A DNA stretch of 64,000 nt from Geodermatophilus obscurus DSM 43160 (GCF_000025345.1 NC_013757.1:4650001-4714000); one strand, 5' to 3'. Positions 51,738 to 61,157 are shown, counted from the stretch's first letter. Made by a program: numbers and translations. The notes: generated by a model from the letters alone, not told the origin.

Positions 51738-51883
51738 GGCGCTCGTGTCCTCCGTCGTCGTCGGATCGGCTGGTGGGATCGCCTCACCGAGCACGGGAGA
51801 CGGGACGGCACGCGGGCACCAGCCGGCCAGCGCGCCAGCCGATCACGATACCAGTCGGCTCGCCGGCCCCTCCGGGCCGCGGG

Positions 51884-52378
51884 TCAGCCCTCGACGACGA
51901 CCTCGCTCAGCAGCCCGGTCGCGACGTCGTAGACCGAGCCGCGGACCTCGTGCGAGAGCAGGTAGGGGCTCTCGTGGATCAGCCGCATCGACTCGCGCAC
52001 GTCCTCGTCGGCGTCGCGGAAGGCACGCACCGCCCACGGTGGGCGGCGCCCGGTCGCCTGCTCGACGAGGTCGGCGAAGGAGTTGTCGTCCGTGGCCTGC
52101 AGACCGCACTGGGTGTGGTGCACGAGCAGGATCTCGCGGGTCCCCAGCACGTGCTGCGAGACGGTGAGGGAGCGGATGACGTCCTCGGTGATGACGCCAC
52201 CGGCGTTGCGGATGACGTGCGCGTCGCCGACCTCGAGACCGAGCATGGGGAACAGGGGCATCCGGGAGTCCATGCAGGCCACCACGGCGACGCGCCGGGC
52301 CGGACGCACGTCCCTGGAGCCGGGGAACCGCTCCGCCCACTCGGCGTTGGCCGCCAGCATCCGGTCGATCTCGCTCAT
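51884..52378 (-). CDS. Beta-class carbonic anhydrase
   Basis: Interconverts CO2 and bicarbonate. The 164-residue protein has the zinc ligands Cys in VACMDSRMPL (with the Asp-Arg dyad) and His/Cys in HHTQCG, plus HVIRNAGGVI. It is a short form with divergent loops, like many actinobacterial beta-carbonic anhydrases. ATG 52378 is preferred; upstream codons are not conserved. Lies between rplM and the divergent moeA. Confidence 0.92.
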   Translation of the reverse strand: MSEIDRMLAANAEWAERFPGSRDVRPARRVAVVACMDSRMPLFPMLGLEVGDAHVIRNAGGVITEDVIRSLTVSQHVLGTREILLVHHTQCGLQATDDNSFADLVEQATGRRPPWAVRAFRDADEDVRESMRLIHESPYLLSHEVRGSVYDVATGLLSEVVVEG

Positions 52379-52612
52379 GTCCACCCCTCTGTCCACCCGT
52401 CGGTCTGCAGGGACCCTAACCGGGAGCGCGACAGCCCCGGACCCGTCCGACGACCGCAACTCCGGGGTCCTGGGGTCGAGCAGCCGCCGGTCCCGGGCGT
52501 GGCCGCGGTGCGCAGCACGAGGTCGCGGCCCACCCGGCCCAGGACCAGGACGTCGACCACCGGCTCACCTGCCCCGGTGTCCCTGCCGTCTGTGCGCCCG
52601 GCACCGATCGGT

Positions 52613-52618
52613 CAGGAT
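52613..52618 (+). promoter_or_regulatory. Possible -10 element of the moeA operon
   Basis: CAGGAT, one base from the actinobacterial TAGGAT -10, ends seven bases before the GTG at 52626; transcription would start at that codon, giving a leaderless message. No ribosome site is present. Confidence 0.4.
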
Positions 52619-52625
52619 GTGGCCC

Positions 52626-53819
52626 GTGCGCACGGTCGAGGAACACCAGGCGGTCGTCGCGGCGCTCCTCGCCCCGCTGGGCGGGGAGGAGGTGCCGCTG
52701 GCGGCCGCGCACAACCGGGTCCTCGCCCGGGACGTGACCGCGCAGGTGTCGCTGCCCGGCTTCGACAACTCCGCGATGGACGGCTACGCCGCGCGCTCGG
52801 CCGAGCTCGCCGCGCTCCCGGTGCGGCTGCCCGTCGCGGACGACGTCCCGGCCGGGCGCACCGACGTCCACCCGCTCGCGCCCGGCACCGTGCAGCGGAT
52901 CATGACCGGCGCCCCCCTGCCCGACGGTGCCGACGTCGTCGTCCCGGTCGAGCTCACCGACGGCGCGACCGACGTCGTGGAGATCCGCGACGCCCCCGCC
53001 GCCGGCACCCACCTGCGGCACGCCGGGGAGGACATCACCGCCGGCACCGTCGCGCTGACCGCCGGCACCCCGCTCGGTGCCGCGCAGCTGGGCCTCGCGG
53101 CTGCCGTCGGCGCGACGACCCTGGAGGTGCACCGCCGCCCCCGCGTGCTCGTGCTCTCCACCGGCAGCGAGCTGGTCGACCCCGGCGAGCCGCTGCTGCC
53201 CGGGCAGATCTACGAGTCGAACTCCGCGCTGCTGGTGGCCGCCGTCGAGGACGCCGGCGGGACCGGGCGGCGGCTGCACTTCGTCCCCGACGACGTCGAC
53301 CAGTTCCTCGCCACCGTGCGCGCCGAGCTCGCGACCGCCGACCTGCTCATCACCAGCGGCGGGGTCAGCGCCGGCGCCTACGAGGTCGTCAAGGACGCCT
53401 TCCGGGAGCTGGGCACCGTCGAGTTCGTCAAGGTCGCGATGCAGCCCGGCGGCCCCCAGGGCGCCGGCACGGTGGACGGCGTCCCCGTGGTCACCCTGCC
53501 CGGCAACCCGGTGAGCTCGTTCGTCTCCTTCGAGGTCTTCGTCCGGCCGGCGCTGCGCCGCGCCCTCGGCCACGCCGCACCCGGCCGGCTGCGCGCCCCC
53601 GCGACGCTGACCGCGCCGCTGCGCTCCCCCGCCGGGCGTCGCCAGTTCCTGCGCGGCCGCTACGACGCCGGCACCGTCTCCCAGGTCGGCGGGCCCGGGT
53701 CCCACCTGGTCGCCCACCTGGCCCGCGCCAACTGCCTGGTCGTCGTCCCCGAGGACGTCACCGAGCTGCCCGCCGGCGCCCCGGTGGACGTCGTCCTGAT
53801 CGAAGGAGCGCTGCAGTGA
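52626..53819 (+). CDS. moeA: Molybdopterin molybdotransferase MoeA
   Basis: Inserts molybdate into adenylated molybdopterin. The 397-residue protein shows VRTVEEHQAVV, LPGFDNSAMDGYA, QRIMTGAPLPDGADVVVPVE, LSTGSELVDPGEPLLPGQIY, ITSGGVSAGAYEVVK and LPGNPVSSFVSFEVFV. GTG 52626 is chosen because a -10-like box is just upstream; an ATG at 52617 is in frame. Its stop overlaps moaC (GTGA). First gene of moeA-moaC-moaB. Confidence 0.96.
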   Translation: MRTVEEHQAVVAALLAPLGGEEVPLAAAHNRVLARDVTAQVSLPGFDNSAMDGYAARSAELAALPVRLPVADDVPAGRTDVHPLAPGTVQRIMTGAPLPDGADVVVPVELTDGATDVVEIRDAPAAGTHLRHAGEDITAGTVALTAGTPLGAAQLGLAAAVGATTLEVHRRPRVLVLSTGSELVDPGEPLLPGQIYESNSALLVAAVEDAGGTGRRLHFVPDDVDQFLATVRAELATADLLITSGGVSAGAYEVVKDAFRELGTVEFVKVAMQPGGPQGAGTVDGVPVVTLPGNPVSSFVSFEVFVRPALRRALGHAAPGRLRAPATLTAPLRSPAGRRQFLRGRYDAGTVSQVGGPGSHLVAHLARANCLVVVPEDVTELPAGAPVDVVLIEGALQ

Positions 53820-54283
53820 ACGAGCTGACGCACGTCGACGAGACCGGCGCGGCCCGGATGGTCGACGTCTCCGCCAAGCCGGTCACCGCCCGGGAGGCGA
53901 CGGCCGCCGGCCGGGTGCTGGTCAGCCCCGAGGTGGTGGCGCTGCTGCGCGGCGAGGGGGTGCCCAAGGGGGACGCCGTGGCCGTGGCCCGGATCGCGGG
54001 CATCGCCGGGGCCAAGCGGACGCCGGACCTCGTGCCGCTGTGCCACCCCATCGCCCTGCACGGCGTCACCGTGGACGTGACCGTGGCCGACGACGCCGTC
54101 GAGATCGTCGCCACCGCGCGCACCGCCGACCGCACCGGCGTGGAGATGGAGGCCCTCACCTCGGTCGCCGTCGCCGGGCTGACCGTCATCGACATGGTCA
54201 AGGCCGTCGACCCGCGCGCCGCGATCACCGACGTCCGGCTGCTGGCCAAGTCCGGCGGCAAGAGCGGGGAGTGGCGGCGGTGA
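53816..54283 (+). CDS. moaC: Cyclic pyranopterin monophosphate synthase MoaC
   Basis: Second enzyme of molybdopterin synthesis (with MoaA). The 155-residue protein has LTHVDETGAARMVDVSAK, the active-site LVPLCHPIALHGV and EMEALTSVAVAGLTVIDMVK. Coupled at both ends by 4-base overlaps to moeA and moaB. Confidence 0.97.
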   Translation: MNELTHVDETGAARMVDVSAKPVTAREATAAGRVLVSPEVVALLRGEGVPKGDAVAVARIAGIAGAKRTPDLVPLCHPIALHGVTVDVTVADDAVEIVATARTADRTGVEMEALTSVAVAGLTVIDMVKAVDPRAAITDVRLLAKSGGKSGEWRR

Positions 54284-54777
54284 ACGCCGCGCTCCCGGAC
54301 GACGCCCGCGCCGTCGTCGTCACCGCGTCCAACCGCGCCTCCGCCGGCGTCTACGCGGACCGCAGCGGGCAGGCCCTCGCCGAGGGGCTGCGCGCGCTCG
54401 GGTTCACCGTCGAGGGGCCGCACGTGCGCCCCGACGACGCCGCCGAGCTGGAGGTGGTGCTGCTGGAGGCGATCGGCTCCGGCGCGGACGTCGTCGTCAC
54501 CACCGGCGGCACCGGGCTGTCCCCCACCGACGTCACCCCCGAGGCCACCCGCCGCGTGCTCGACCGCGAGGCGCCGGGCATCGCCGAGGCGGTCCGCCGG
54601 TACGGGGAGGGCAAGGTGCCGACCTCGGTGCTGTCCCGCGGGATCGCCGGCACCGCCGGGCGCACGCTGGTCGTCAACCTGCCAGGCTCCACCGGCGGTG
54701 TGCGGGACGGCCTCGCCGTCCTCGGCCCGCTGCTCCCCCACGTGGTCTCGCAACTGCGCGGCGGCGACCACGCCTGA
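54280..54777 (+). CDS. moaB: Molybdopterin adenylyltransferase (MogA/MoaB type)
   Basis: Adenylates molybdopterin before metal insertion by MoeA. The 165-residue protein has VVVTASNRASAGVYADRSG, VVVTTGGTGLSPTDVTPEAT, SVLSRGIAGTAGRTLVVNLP and GSTGGVRDGL. GTG 54280 overlaps the moaC stop. Confidence 0.95.
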   Translation: MNAALPDDARAVVVTASNRASAGVYADRSGQALAEGLRALGFTVEGPHVRPDDAAELEVVLLEAIGSGADVVVTTGGTGLSPTDVTPEATRRVLDREAPGIAEAVRRYGEGKVPTSVLSRGIAGTAGRTLVVNLPGSTGGVRDGLAVLGPLLPHVVSQLRGGDHA

Positions 54778-54797
54778 TGTCGTCCTACCGGACGACA
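54778..54797 (+). terminator. Small hairpin after moaB
   Basis: An 8-bp stem (54778-54785 with 54790-54797) with a four-base loop TACC, immediately after the moaB stop. Weak but well placed terminator candidate. Confidence 0.4.
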
Positions 54798-54922
54798 CCG
54801 CGGCCGGGTGCCGTCCCCGGCCCGCGCTGAGCCCGGCCTGACGGCTCGTCGTGGAGGCTCCGGCCCCCACTCCCCGCGTCACCCTCGCGGGGCGGCTCAC
54901 GGAAGCAGGCGTCGCCCTCGGC

Positions 54923-55753
54923 TCACTCCTCCACGACGATCCGCTCGGTGCGGGTGTAGACGTTGCAGCCGTCGCCGCGGAGGAAACCGACCAGGGTGAT
55001 GCCGACGTCGGCCGCCAGCTCGACCGCCAGGGACGACGGCGCCGACACCGCCGCGAGCACCGGGATGCCGGCCATCGCCGCCTTCTGCGTCAGCTCGAAG
55101 CTGGCCCGTCCGCTGACCATCAGCACGTGCCCGGCCAGCGGCAGCCGCCCCTGGCGCACCGCGTCGCCGACGACCTTGTCGACGGCGTTGTGCCGGCCGA
55201 CGTCCTCGCGCAGGGCCACCAGCTCCCCGTCGGCGGTGAACAGCCCCGCCGCGTGCAGCCCGCCGGTCTTGTCGAACACCTGCTGGGCGGCGCGGAGCCG
55301 GTCGGGCAGCGCGAGCAGCGTCGGCAGCGGCAGCCGGACGTCGTCCCCGGCGACGTCGTGGCGCGTCTTGGTGCGGATCGCGTCGATGCTGGCCTTGCCG
55401 CACACGCCGCAGGAGCTGGACGTGTAGAAGTTCCGGTCCAGGGCGGTGTCCGGCGGCTCCACGCCGGGCGCCAGGTCGACGTCGACGACGTTGTAGGTGT
55501 TCCGGCCGTCCTCGTCGACGGAGTTGCAGTAGCGCAGCCCGGCGATGTCGTCGGCCGACCCGATCACCGCCTCCGTGGCCAGGAAGCCGTGCACCAGGTC
55601 GAAGTCGTCGCCCGGCGTGCGCATGGTGACCGCCAGCGCCTTCCCGGCCAGCCGGATCTCCAGCGGTTCCTCGGCCGCCACGGTGTCCGGGCGGGTGCTG
55701 TGCGCCGCGCCGCGGATCCGCAGCACCGGCGTCCGGCTCGTCACTCGTCCCAC
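54923..55753 (-). CDS. fdhD: Formate dehydrogenase accessory sulfurtransferase FdhD
   Basis: Passes sulfur from a cysteine desulfurase to the molybdenum cofactor of formate dehydrogenase. The 276-residue protein has LAVTMRTPGDDFDLVHGFLA, the catalytic CxxC in YTSSSCGVCGKASID, DVGRHNAVDKVVG and VSGRASFELTQKAAMAGIP. GTG 55753 is used; GTG 55744 is three codons downstream and equally plausible. Its presence suggests a molybdenum formate dehydrogenase elsewhere in the genome. Confidence 0.95.
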   Translation of the reverse strand: MGRVTSRTPVLRIRGAAHSTRPDTVAAEEPLEIRLAGKALAVTMRTPGDDFDLVHGFLATEAVIGSADDIAGLRYCNSVDEDGRNTYNVVDVDLAPGVEPPDTALDRNFYTSSSCGVCGKASIDAIRTKTRHDVAGDDVRLPLPTLLALPDRLRAAQQVFDKTGGLHAAGLFTADGELVALREDVGRHNAVDKVVGDAVRQGRLPLAGHVLMVSGRASFELTQKAAMAGIPVLAAVSAPSSLAVELAADVGITLVGFLRGDGCNVYTRTERIVVEE

Positions 55754-55794
55754 GGAGGGCGACGGTACCCACGTCCGGGTCCTACGGTCACAGC

Positions 55795-56412
55795 GTGGCC
55801 GCGCTCCCGCCCTTCGCCGCCGTCGTCCTCGCCGGCGGCCGCGCGGCACGGATGGGCGGCCAGGCCAAGCCGCAGCTGGACGTCGGCGGCCGCACCATCC
55901 TCGGGGCAGTGCTGGCCGCCGTCCCCGACGCCGCGCCGCGCATCGTCGTCGGCCCGCCCCAGCCGGTGCCGGCCGACGTCGTCGTCGTGCGGGAGGACCC
56001 GCCGCGCGGGGGTCCGGTGGCCGCGATGCGGGCGGGCCTGGCGCACGTCCCGACCGAGGTGGTGGCGCTGCTCGCCGGCGACCTGCCGTTCCTCACCGCC
56101 GGGCTGGTCGGGGGGCTGCGCGAGCGGCTCACCGGCGACGGCGTGCTCGTCGTCGACGACACCGGCCGGGACCAGCTGCTGCTCGGGGTGTGGCGGACGG
56201 CGGCCCTGCGCGCCGCGGTCGCCGACGTCGACGGGCCCACCTCGGTGCGCCGGGTGCTCGCCCCGCTGGCCGTGCGGCGGCTGCACCCCGAGGTCGGGTC
56301 CGGTCAGCCGCCGCCGTGGACCGACTGCGACACCCCGGCCGACCTGGCCCGCGCCCGGGCCGCCGCCGCCCGGCTCGGTCCCCGCCGGGTACCCCGCCGT
56401 CCCCAGGGGTAG
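55795..56412 (+). CDS. mobA: Molybdenum cofactor guanylyltransferase
   Basis: Attaches GMP to molybdopterin to make the bis-MGD cofactor used by formate dehydrogenase and nitrate reductase. The 205-residue nucleotidyltransferase has AVVLAGGRAARMGGQAKPQL, VREDPPRGGPVAAMRAGL and VVALLAGDLPFLTAGLV (metal Asp), and ends DCDTPADLARAR. Divergent from fdhD with a 41-bp spacer. Confidence 0.9.
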   Translation: MAALPPFAAVVLAGGRAARMGGQAKPQLDVGGRTILGAVLAAVPDAAPRIVVGPPQPVPADVVVVREDPPRGGPVAAMRAGLAHVPTEVVALLAGDLPFLTAGLVGGLRERLTGDGVLVVDDTGRDQLLLGVWRTAALRAAVADVDGPTSVRRVLAPLAVRRLHPEVGSGQPPPWTDCDTPADLARARAAAARLGPRRVPRRPQG

Positions 56413-56421
56413 GGCTCCTCC

Positions 56422-57084
56422 ATGCGCATCGTCATCGCCGGTGCCCACGGGCAGGTCGCCCGCCGCCTCGGCCGCCTGCTGTCCGGCCGCGGCGACACGG
56501 CGGTCGGCATCATCCGCAACCCCGCGCACTCCGACGACCTCCGCGCCGACGGGGTGGAGCCGGTCGTCATCGACCTCGAGCAGGCCCCCGTCGACCGGGT
56601 CGCCGAGGTGGTGTCGGGTGCCGACGCCGTCGTCTTCGCCGCCGGTGCCGGCCCGGGCAGCGGCGAGGCCCGCAAGCACACGGTCGACAAGGGCGCGGCG
56701 CTGCTGCTCGCCGATGCCGCCGAGCGGGCCGGCGTGCGGCCCTACCTGCTGGTGTCGTCGATGGGCGTCGAGCAGGCCCGCCAGGGGACGCCGCGGGGCA
56801 TGGACCCGGCGTTCGCCGTCTACCTGCAGGCCAAGCTGGCCGCCGAGGACGCGATCCTGCCCCGGCCCGCGCTCGACACGGTGATCCTGCGGCCCGGCAG
56901 GCTGACCGACGAGCCGGGCACCGGCCGGGTCACCCTCGAGCACGGCGTCGAGTACGGCGAGGTACCGCGGGACGACGTCGCCGCGGTGCTGGTCGCGCTG
57001 CTGGACGCCGGGAAGACCGACGAGGTCGTCGAGCTGGTCAGCGGCGACACCCCGATCGAGGAAGCCGTCGCCGCCCTGCCGTGA
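56422..57084 (+). CDS. NAD(P)-binding atypical SDR (YwnB/HSCARG-like)
   Basis: A 220-residue Rossmann protein: RIVIAGAHGQVARRLGRLLS, VEPVVIDLEQAPVDRV, DAVVFAAGAGPGSGEARK, PYLLVSSMGVEQAR and VILRPGRLTDEPG. It resembles SDR family atypical members; reaction unknown. It starts nine bases after mobA and its TGA stop opens a 25-bp dispersed-repeat remnant shared with the truA stop. Confidence 0.88.
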   Translation: MRIVIAGAHGQVARRLGRLLSGRGDTAVGIIRNPAHSDDLRADGVEPVVIDLEQAPVDRVAEVVSGADAVVFAAGAGPGSGEARKHTVDKGAALLLADAAERAGVRPYLLVSSMGVEQARQGTPRGMDPAFAVYLQAKLAAEDAILPRPALDTVILRPGRLTDEPGTGRVTLEHGVEYGEVPRDDVAAVLVALLDAGKTDEVVELVSGDTPIEEAVAALP

Positions 57085-57106
57085 GGAAGGACCTCGTCCT
57101 CCGTCA
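57082..57106. repeat. Minimal palindromic repeat carrying two stop codons (copy 8)
   Basis: TGAGGAAGGAC, three bases, GTCCTCCGTCA. The left TGA ends the SDR gene, the right TCA is the stop of truA on the other strand. It looks like the two ends of the dispersed repeat brought together. Confidence 0.7.
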
Positions 57107-57886
57107 GGAGCGGAGGCCCCGGGTGAGCACCGCGCGGGCCGCCAGCTCGTCGTCCGGTGGGTAGTCGACCCCCACCAGGGTCAGCCCGCCGGGCGGGACG
57201 ACGGGCACCTCGCTGGAGCGCTCCGTGCTCGTCAGCAGCGCCGCCGGCCACTCCGGCGGACGACGGCCCTCCCCCACCGCCGTGAGGGCGCCGACGAGGC
57301 TGCGCACCATCGAGTGGCAGAAGGCGTCCGCGGAGGCCCGGACGGTCACCAGGTCGCCCTCGCGGGTCACCGCCAGGGTCAGCAGCGTGCGGATCGTCGT
57401 CGCGCCCTCCCGCCGCCGGCAGAAGGCGGCGAAGTCGTGCAGGCCCAGCAGGAGTTCTGCGGCGACCGCCATCGCGTCGGCGTCCAGCCGCCGGGGCCAG
57501 CCGACCGTGTCGGCGCGGCGCAGCGGCGGCGGACCGCTGTCGGCATCGGTGAGCCGGTAGACGTAGTGCCGGCGCAGCGCCCCGAAGCGGGCGTCGAAGT
57601 CCCGCGGCGCCTCCTCGACCGTGTGGACGGCGATGTCGGGCGGCAGCACACCGCGCAGCCGGCGCACCAGCCGGGGCCGCTGTTCCGCCCACACGGCACG
57701 GGGGACGTCGCCGTGCGCGACCTGGCCGGTGGCGTGCACCCCGGCGTCCGTGCGTCCGGCCACGGTCAGCGAGACCGGCTGCCGCAGCACCCGGCTCAGG
57801 GCCTCCTCGAGGTCGCCCTGCACCGTCCGCTGCGCCGGCTGACGGGCCCAGCCGTGCAGCGCGGTGCCGTCGTAGGCGATCCCCAA
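57104..57886 (-). CDS. truA: tRNA pseudouridine(38-40) synthase
   Basis: A 260-residue TruA with [20 protein letters not shown], the catalytic Asp in [23 protein letters not shown] and [20 protein letters not shown]. The start is odd: homologues begin with a short strand ([15 protein letters not shown]) that is present in frame upstream but has no ATG or GTG; only TTG 57886 is available downstream of the terminator hairpin. Either TTG is used or an upstream CTG near 57948. Confidence 0.93.
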   Translation of the reverse strand: MGIAYDGTALHGWARQPAQRTVQGDLEEALSRVLRQPVSLTVAGRTDAGVHATGQVAHGDVPRAVWAEQRPRLVRRLRGVLPPDIAVHTVEEAPRDFDARFGALRRHYVYRLTDADSGPPPLRRADTVGWPRRLDADAMAVAAELLLGLHDFAAFCRRREGATTIRTLLTLAVTREGDLVTVRASADAFCHSMVRSLVGALTAVGEGRRPPEWPAALLTSTERSSEVPVVPPGGLTLVGVDYPPDDELAARAVLTRGLRS

Positions 57887-57895
57887 CCGGAGACG

Positions 57896-57931
57896 GACGA
57901 GCCCGCCACCGGGTGCGGTGGCGGGCTCGTC
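57896..57931 (-). terminator. Perfect 15-bp hairpin ending the rplQ operon
   Basis: Arms 57896-57910 and 57917-57931, loop of six bases, 29 bases after the stop codon of the acidic protein and just before truA. It separates the ribosomal operon from truA. Confidence 0.8.
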
Positions 57932-57959
57932 AGCAGTGCTGGGGGTGGTCAGCGACCGC

Positions 57960-58343
57960 TCACTGGGGGTCGGGAGCGGCCTCGCCCCCGGGGGCCTGCA
58001 GGCCCGCGGTCGCGGCGTCGCCGAGCTCGGCGGCCTCGATCTCGGCGGCGGCCGCGCGGGCCACGTCCGGGGAGAGCGCCGGGTCGTCGACGACGGCGAT
58101 GTTCTCGCGCTGCGGCTCCGGGGTGACGTCGGCGTCGTCCTGACGCTCGCCGTCCGGGTTGAAGACGTCCGCGACGACCGCCTGGGCCTCGGGGTCGACG
58201 TCGCCGGAGGTCACGGCCGGCGAGGTGTCGCCGCCGGGTCCGGTGGTCTCGCCCGCGAAGGTCGCTCCCTGGTCACCGCCACCGACGGAGACCCCGGCGG
58301 CACCGGCAGGGGCGCCCTCGCCGGGGTTCTGTCGCTCGCTCAC
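57960..58343 (-). CDS. Hypothetical acidic protein coupled to rplQ
   Basis: A 127-residue, low-complexity acidic protein (rich in Ala, Gly, Asp, Glu and Pro; almost no aromatic residue) that I do not recognise. It starts [16 protein letters not shown] and the best-ordered stretch is [18 protein letters not shown], a possible helix. GTG 58343 overlaps the rplQ stop (GTGA), so it is made in step with L17. Its composition resembles the acidic extension of L17 itself, suggesting a shared origin or partner role, which is speculative. Confidence 0.65.
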   Translation of the reverse strand: MSERQNPGEGAPAGAAGVSVGGGDQGATFAGETTGPGGDTSPAVTSGDVDPEAQAVVADVFNPDGERQDDADVTPEPQRENIAVVDDPALSPDVARAAAAEIEAAELGDAATAGLQAPGGEAAPDPQ

Positions 58344-59029
58344 CGCGCGCCGTCCGTGCCCTCGGCGTCGTTCGGGGACTCGGCGTCGGTGGCCACGGTC
58401 TCGGTGGTCGCGTCCGCGTCGCTCGCGGCGGTCGCGCCCGCGGCGTCGTCCGTGTCGACGGCCTCGGCGTCGGTGGCCACGGCGTCGGTGGCCACGGCGT
58501 CGGTGGCCACGGCGTCGGTGGCCACGGCGTCGGTGGCCTCGGCGTCAGCAGACGCCAGCGCGTCGGCGGTGACCTCACCGGCGGCGGACGCGGCGCCCGC
58601 CCCCGAGGCCGCACCGGCGAAGCGGGTGCCCCGGGCGCGCTCGGCCTCGCCGACGGCCTGCTGGGCCACGGTCTGGCCCTCGACCAGCTCGATGACCGCC
58701 ATGGGGGCGTTGTCGCCCTTGCGGGGGCCCACCTTGGTGATGCGGGTGTAGCCGCCGGGACGGTCCGCGAAGCGCGGCCCGATCTCGGCGAACAGCGTGT
58801 GGACGACGTCCTTGTCCCGGATCGTGGTCATCACCTGACGGCGGGCGTGCAGGTCACCGCGCTTGGCGAAGGTCACCAGCTTCTCGGCCAGGGGACGCAG
58901 CCGCTTGGCCTTCGCCTCGGTGGTGGTGATCCGCCCGTGCTCGAACAGCGACGTGGCCAGGTTGGCCAGCATCAGCCGCTCGTGCGCGGGGGAACCGCCG
59001 AGACGGGGGCCCTTGGTGGGGGTGGGCAT
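58340..59029 (-). CDS. rplQ: 50S ribosomal protein L17 with long acidic repeat tail
   Basis: Residues 1-118 are a normal L17 ([66 protein letters not shown]). The protein then continues to 229 residues with an Ala/Asp/Thr/Val tail, including four exact DAVAT units encoded by 15-bp repeats. L17 is often extended in actinobacteria, but this tail is nearly as long as the domain. It is highly acidic and should be disordered, possibly on the ribosome surface near the exit tunnel. Confidence 0.96.
   Translation of the reverse strand: MPTPTKGPRLGGSPAHERLMLANLATSLFEHGRITTTEAKAKRLRPLAEKLVTFAKRGDLHARRQVMTTIRDKDVVHTLFAEIGPRFADRPGGYTRITKVGPRKGDNAPMAVIELVEGQTVAQQAVGEAERARGTRFAGAASGAGAASAAGEVTADALASADAEATDAVATDAVATDAVATDAVATDAEAVDTDDAAGATAASDADATTETVATDAESPNDAEGTDGAR
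58471..58545. repeat. 15-bp tandem repeat in the L17 tail
   Basis: Four exact copies of CGGTGGCCACGGCGT (58471-58530) and a fifth with one change (58531-58545). Each unit is five codons, so length changes keep the frame. Not a CRISPR: no spacers. Confidence 0.95.
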
Positions 59030-59144
59030 GTCGGTCCTTCCTCAGCTGCCGGGCCGCGGTGCCGGCTGCGTGCCGTGATGTGCTGGTCTCTCGTGCGCGG
59101 AGCGCGGGTGGTGCATCCGAGCCAGTGTGGCGGGCTCGGCAGCG

Positions 59145-59177
59145 GGGCCGGACGGCGGGTTCCCCGCCGTCCGGCCC
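59145..59177 (-). terminator. Hairpin between rpoA and rplQ
   Basis: A perfect 15-bp GC stem (59145-59159 with 59163-59177) and three-base loop in the 253-bp spacer upstream of rplQ. It may partly end transcription after rpoA or protect the message. Confidence 0.55.
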
Positions 59178-59198
59178 GGCCCCGCTGCAGGATCCCGC

Positions 59199-59285
59199 CG
59201 TGGCCCCGTCCAGGGCCCACCCTGAGCTCGCGAAGGGTGGGGAGGACGGGGTCCTCCCACGGTGGGGACAGCGGGGTCCTCCTCA
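59199..59285. repeat. Dispersed palindromic repeat, copy 9
   Basis: GGCCCCGTCC, centre CCTGAGCTCGCGAAGG, GGGGAGGACGGGGTCC, then a second GGGGTCC block and CTCCTCA, containing the rpoA stop codon. Confidence 0.75.
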
Positions 59286-60359
59286 GAGCTGCTCGGTCTC
59301 CTGGTAGGTGCCGTCGTCGTACTGCACCTGGTCGTAGCCGGCGGCGAACTCGCCGTGGCCCTGGTAGGCGTCGGTCTCGTAGCCCTCGTCGTAGCTCTCG
59401 ACCGAGGTGGGGATGAACCCGGGCGGGCTGTCCTTGAGCGCCAGGCCCATGGCCGCCAGCTTCATCTTGACCTCGTCGATGGACTTGGCACCGAAGTTCC
59501 GGATGTCCAGCAGGTCGGCCTCGGAACGGGTGACGAGCTCCCCGACGGTGTGCACGCCCTCGCGCTTGAGGCAGTTGTAGGACCGGACGGTGAGGTCCAT
59601 GTCCTCGATCGGCATCGAGAAGTTCGCGATGTCGGCGGCCTCGGCCGGGCTCGGGCCGACCTCGATGCCCTCGGCGTCGATGTTCAGCTCGCGCAGCAGG
59701 CCGAAGAGCTCGACCAGGGTGGAGCCGGCGCTGGCGATCGCGTCACGCGGGGCGATCGACGGCTTGGTCTCGACGTCGACGACGAGGCGGTCGAAGTCGG
59801 TCCGCTGCTCGACACGGGTGGCCTCGACGGCGTAGGTCACCTTGAGGACCGGCGAGTAGATCGAGTCGACGGGGATCCGGCCGATCTCCTGGCCGGGCTG
59901 CTTGTTCTGCGGCGCCGGCACGTAGCCGCGGCCCCGCTCGACGACCAGTTCGATCTCCAGCCGGCCCTTGCCGTTCAGGGTGGCGATGTGCAGCTCGGGG
60001 TTGTGCACCTCGACACCGGCCGGGGGCGCGATGTCGGCGGCTGTGACCTCGCCGGGGCCCTGCTTGCGCAGGTACATGGTCACCGGCTCGTCGGAGTCGG
60101 AGCTGACGACCAGACCCTTGAGGTTCAGGATGATCTCGGTGACGTCCTCCTTGACGCCCGGCACGGTGGTGAACTCGTGCAGGGTGCCCTCGATCCGGAT
60201 GCTGGTGACAGCAGCGCCGGGGATCGACGACAGGAGGGTGCGGCGCAGCGAGTTGCCGAGGGTGTAGCCGAAGCCGGGCTCCAGCGGCTCGATGACGAAC
60301 CGCGAGCGCTGCTCGGAGATGGTCTCCTCGGTCAGCGTGGGGCGCTGTGCGATGAGCAT
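59283..60359 (-). CDS. rpoA: DNA-directed RNA polymerase alpha subunit
   Basis: A 358-residue alpha subunit. The N-terminal dimerisation domain includes [40 protein letters not shown] and [20 protein letters not shown]; after a linker near residue 240 the C-terminal domain has [19 protein letters not shown] and [20 protein letters not shown] for contact with DNA UP elements and activators. ATG 60359 is standard. The C-terminal tail is acidic, Tyr/Glu-rich. Confidence 0.98.
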   Translation of the reverse strand: MLIAQRPTLTEETISEQRSRFVIEPLEPGFGYTLGNSLRRTLLSSIPGAAVTSIRIEGTLHEFTTVPGVKEDVTEIILNLKGLVVSSDSDEPVTMYLRKQGPGEVTAADIAPPAGVEVHNPELHIATLNGKGRLEIELVVERGRGYVPAPQNKQPGQEIGRIPVDSIYSPVLKVTYAVEATRVEQRTDFDRLVVDVETKPSIAPRDAIASAGSTLVELFGLLRELNIDAEGIEVGPSPAEAADIANFSMPIEDMDLTVRSYNCLKREGVHTVGELVTRSEADLLDIRNFGAKSIDEVKMKLAAMGLALKDSPPGFIPTSVESYDEGYETDAYQGHGEFAAGYDQVQYDDGTYQETEQL

Positions 60360-60498
60360 GGTGGTGTTCTCCTCCAGGTCCTCCGGCGACCGCCATATGA
60401 CGCCGTGAGGGGGTGGTGCAGGCCCCGGCGGACATCTGTCCGCCCGCCGGGGCCGACCTGGTGCAGGGACCGGGGTCCCTGCACCAGGCGGCGAGCTG

Positions 60499-61125
60499 CT
60501 ACTTGGAGTAGAGCTCGACGATCAGCTGCTCCTGGACCGGGGTGTCGATCACCTGGCGGGCCGGGACGCTGTGGACCAGCACGCGCAGCTGGCTGCTGAT
60601 GACCTCCAGCCACGGCGGCACGGGGCGCTCGCCGGCACGGGCCTGGGCGATCTCGAAGGGCAGCATCCGCCGCGACTTCTCGGCGACCTCGATGATGTCG
60701 TTGGAGGCGACCCGGTACGACGGGATGTCGACCTTGCGGCCGTTGACCCGGATGTGACCGTGGCGCACCAGCTGGCGGGCCATGTCGCGGGACTCGGCGA
60801 AGCCGGCCCGGTACACGACGTTGTCCAGGCGCGACTCGAGGATCTGCAGCAGGACCTCACCGGTCTTGCCCGACTTCTTGTTGGCCTCTTCGTAGTAGCC
60901 GCGGAACTGCTTCTCGAGGACGCCGTAGATGCGGCGCGCCTTCTGCTTCTCGCGCAGCTGCAGCAGGTACTCGCTGTCCTTGCTGCGGCCCCGGCCGTGC
61001 TCGCCCGGCGGGTAGGGCCGGATCTCGATCGGGCACTTCGGGGACTCGCACTTGCTGCCCTTGAGGAACAGCTTCATCTTCTCGCGCCGGCACATGCGGC
61101 AGTCGGCTCCGGTGTAACGGGCCAC
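60499..61125 (-). CDS. rpsD: 30S ribosomal protein S4, zinc-binding form
   Basis: A 208-residue S4 that nucleates 30S assembly. The N-terminus has four Cys ([19 protein letters not shown]) in the zinc-binding C+ arrangement; then [20 protein letters not shown] and the S4 domain [21 protein letters not shown] zinc-independent paralogue may exist elsewhere for zinc starvation. ATG-type start 61125. Confidence 0.98.
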   Translation of the reverse strand: MARYTGADCRMCRREKMKLFLKGSKCESPKCPIEIRPYPPGEHGRGRSKDSEYLLQLREKQKARRIYGVLEKQFRGYYEEANKKSGKTGEVLLQILESRLDNVVYRAGFAESRDMARQLVRHGHIRVNGRKVDIPSYRVASNDIIEVAEKSRRMLPFEIAQARAGERPVPPWLEVISSQLRVLVHSVPARQVIDTPVQEQLIVELYSK

Positions 61126-61157
61126 GTGTCTTTACCTTCGCTCTCGTCGGTGGCCGG

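Noticed and set aside
58471..58545. Regular 15-bp repeats resembling a CRISPR array
   Set aside because: Units are contiguous, without spacers, and encode in-frame DAVAT repeats of L17.
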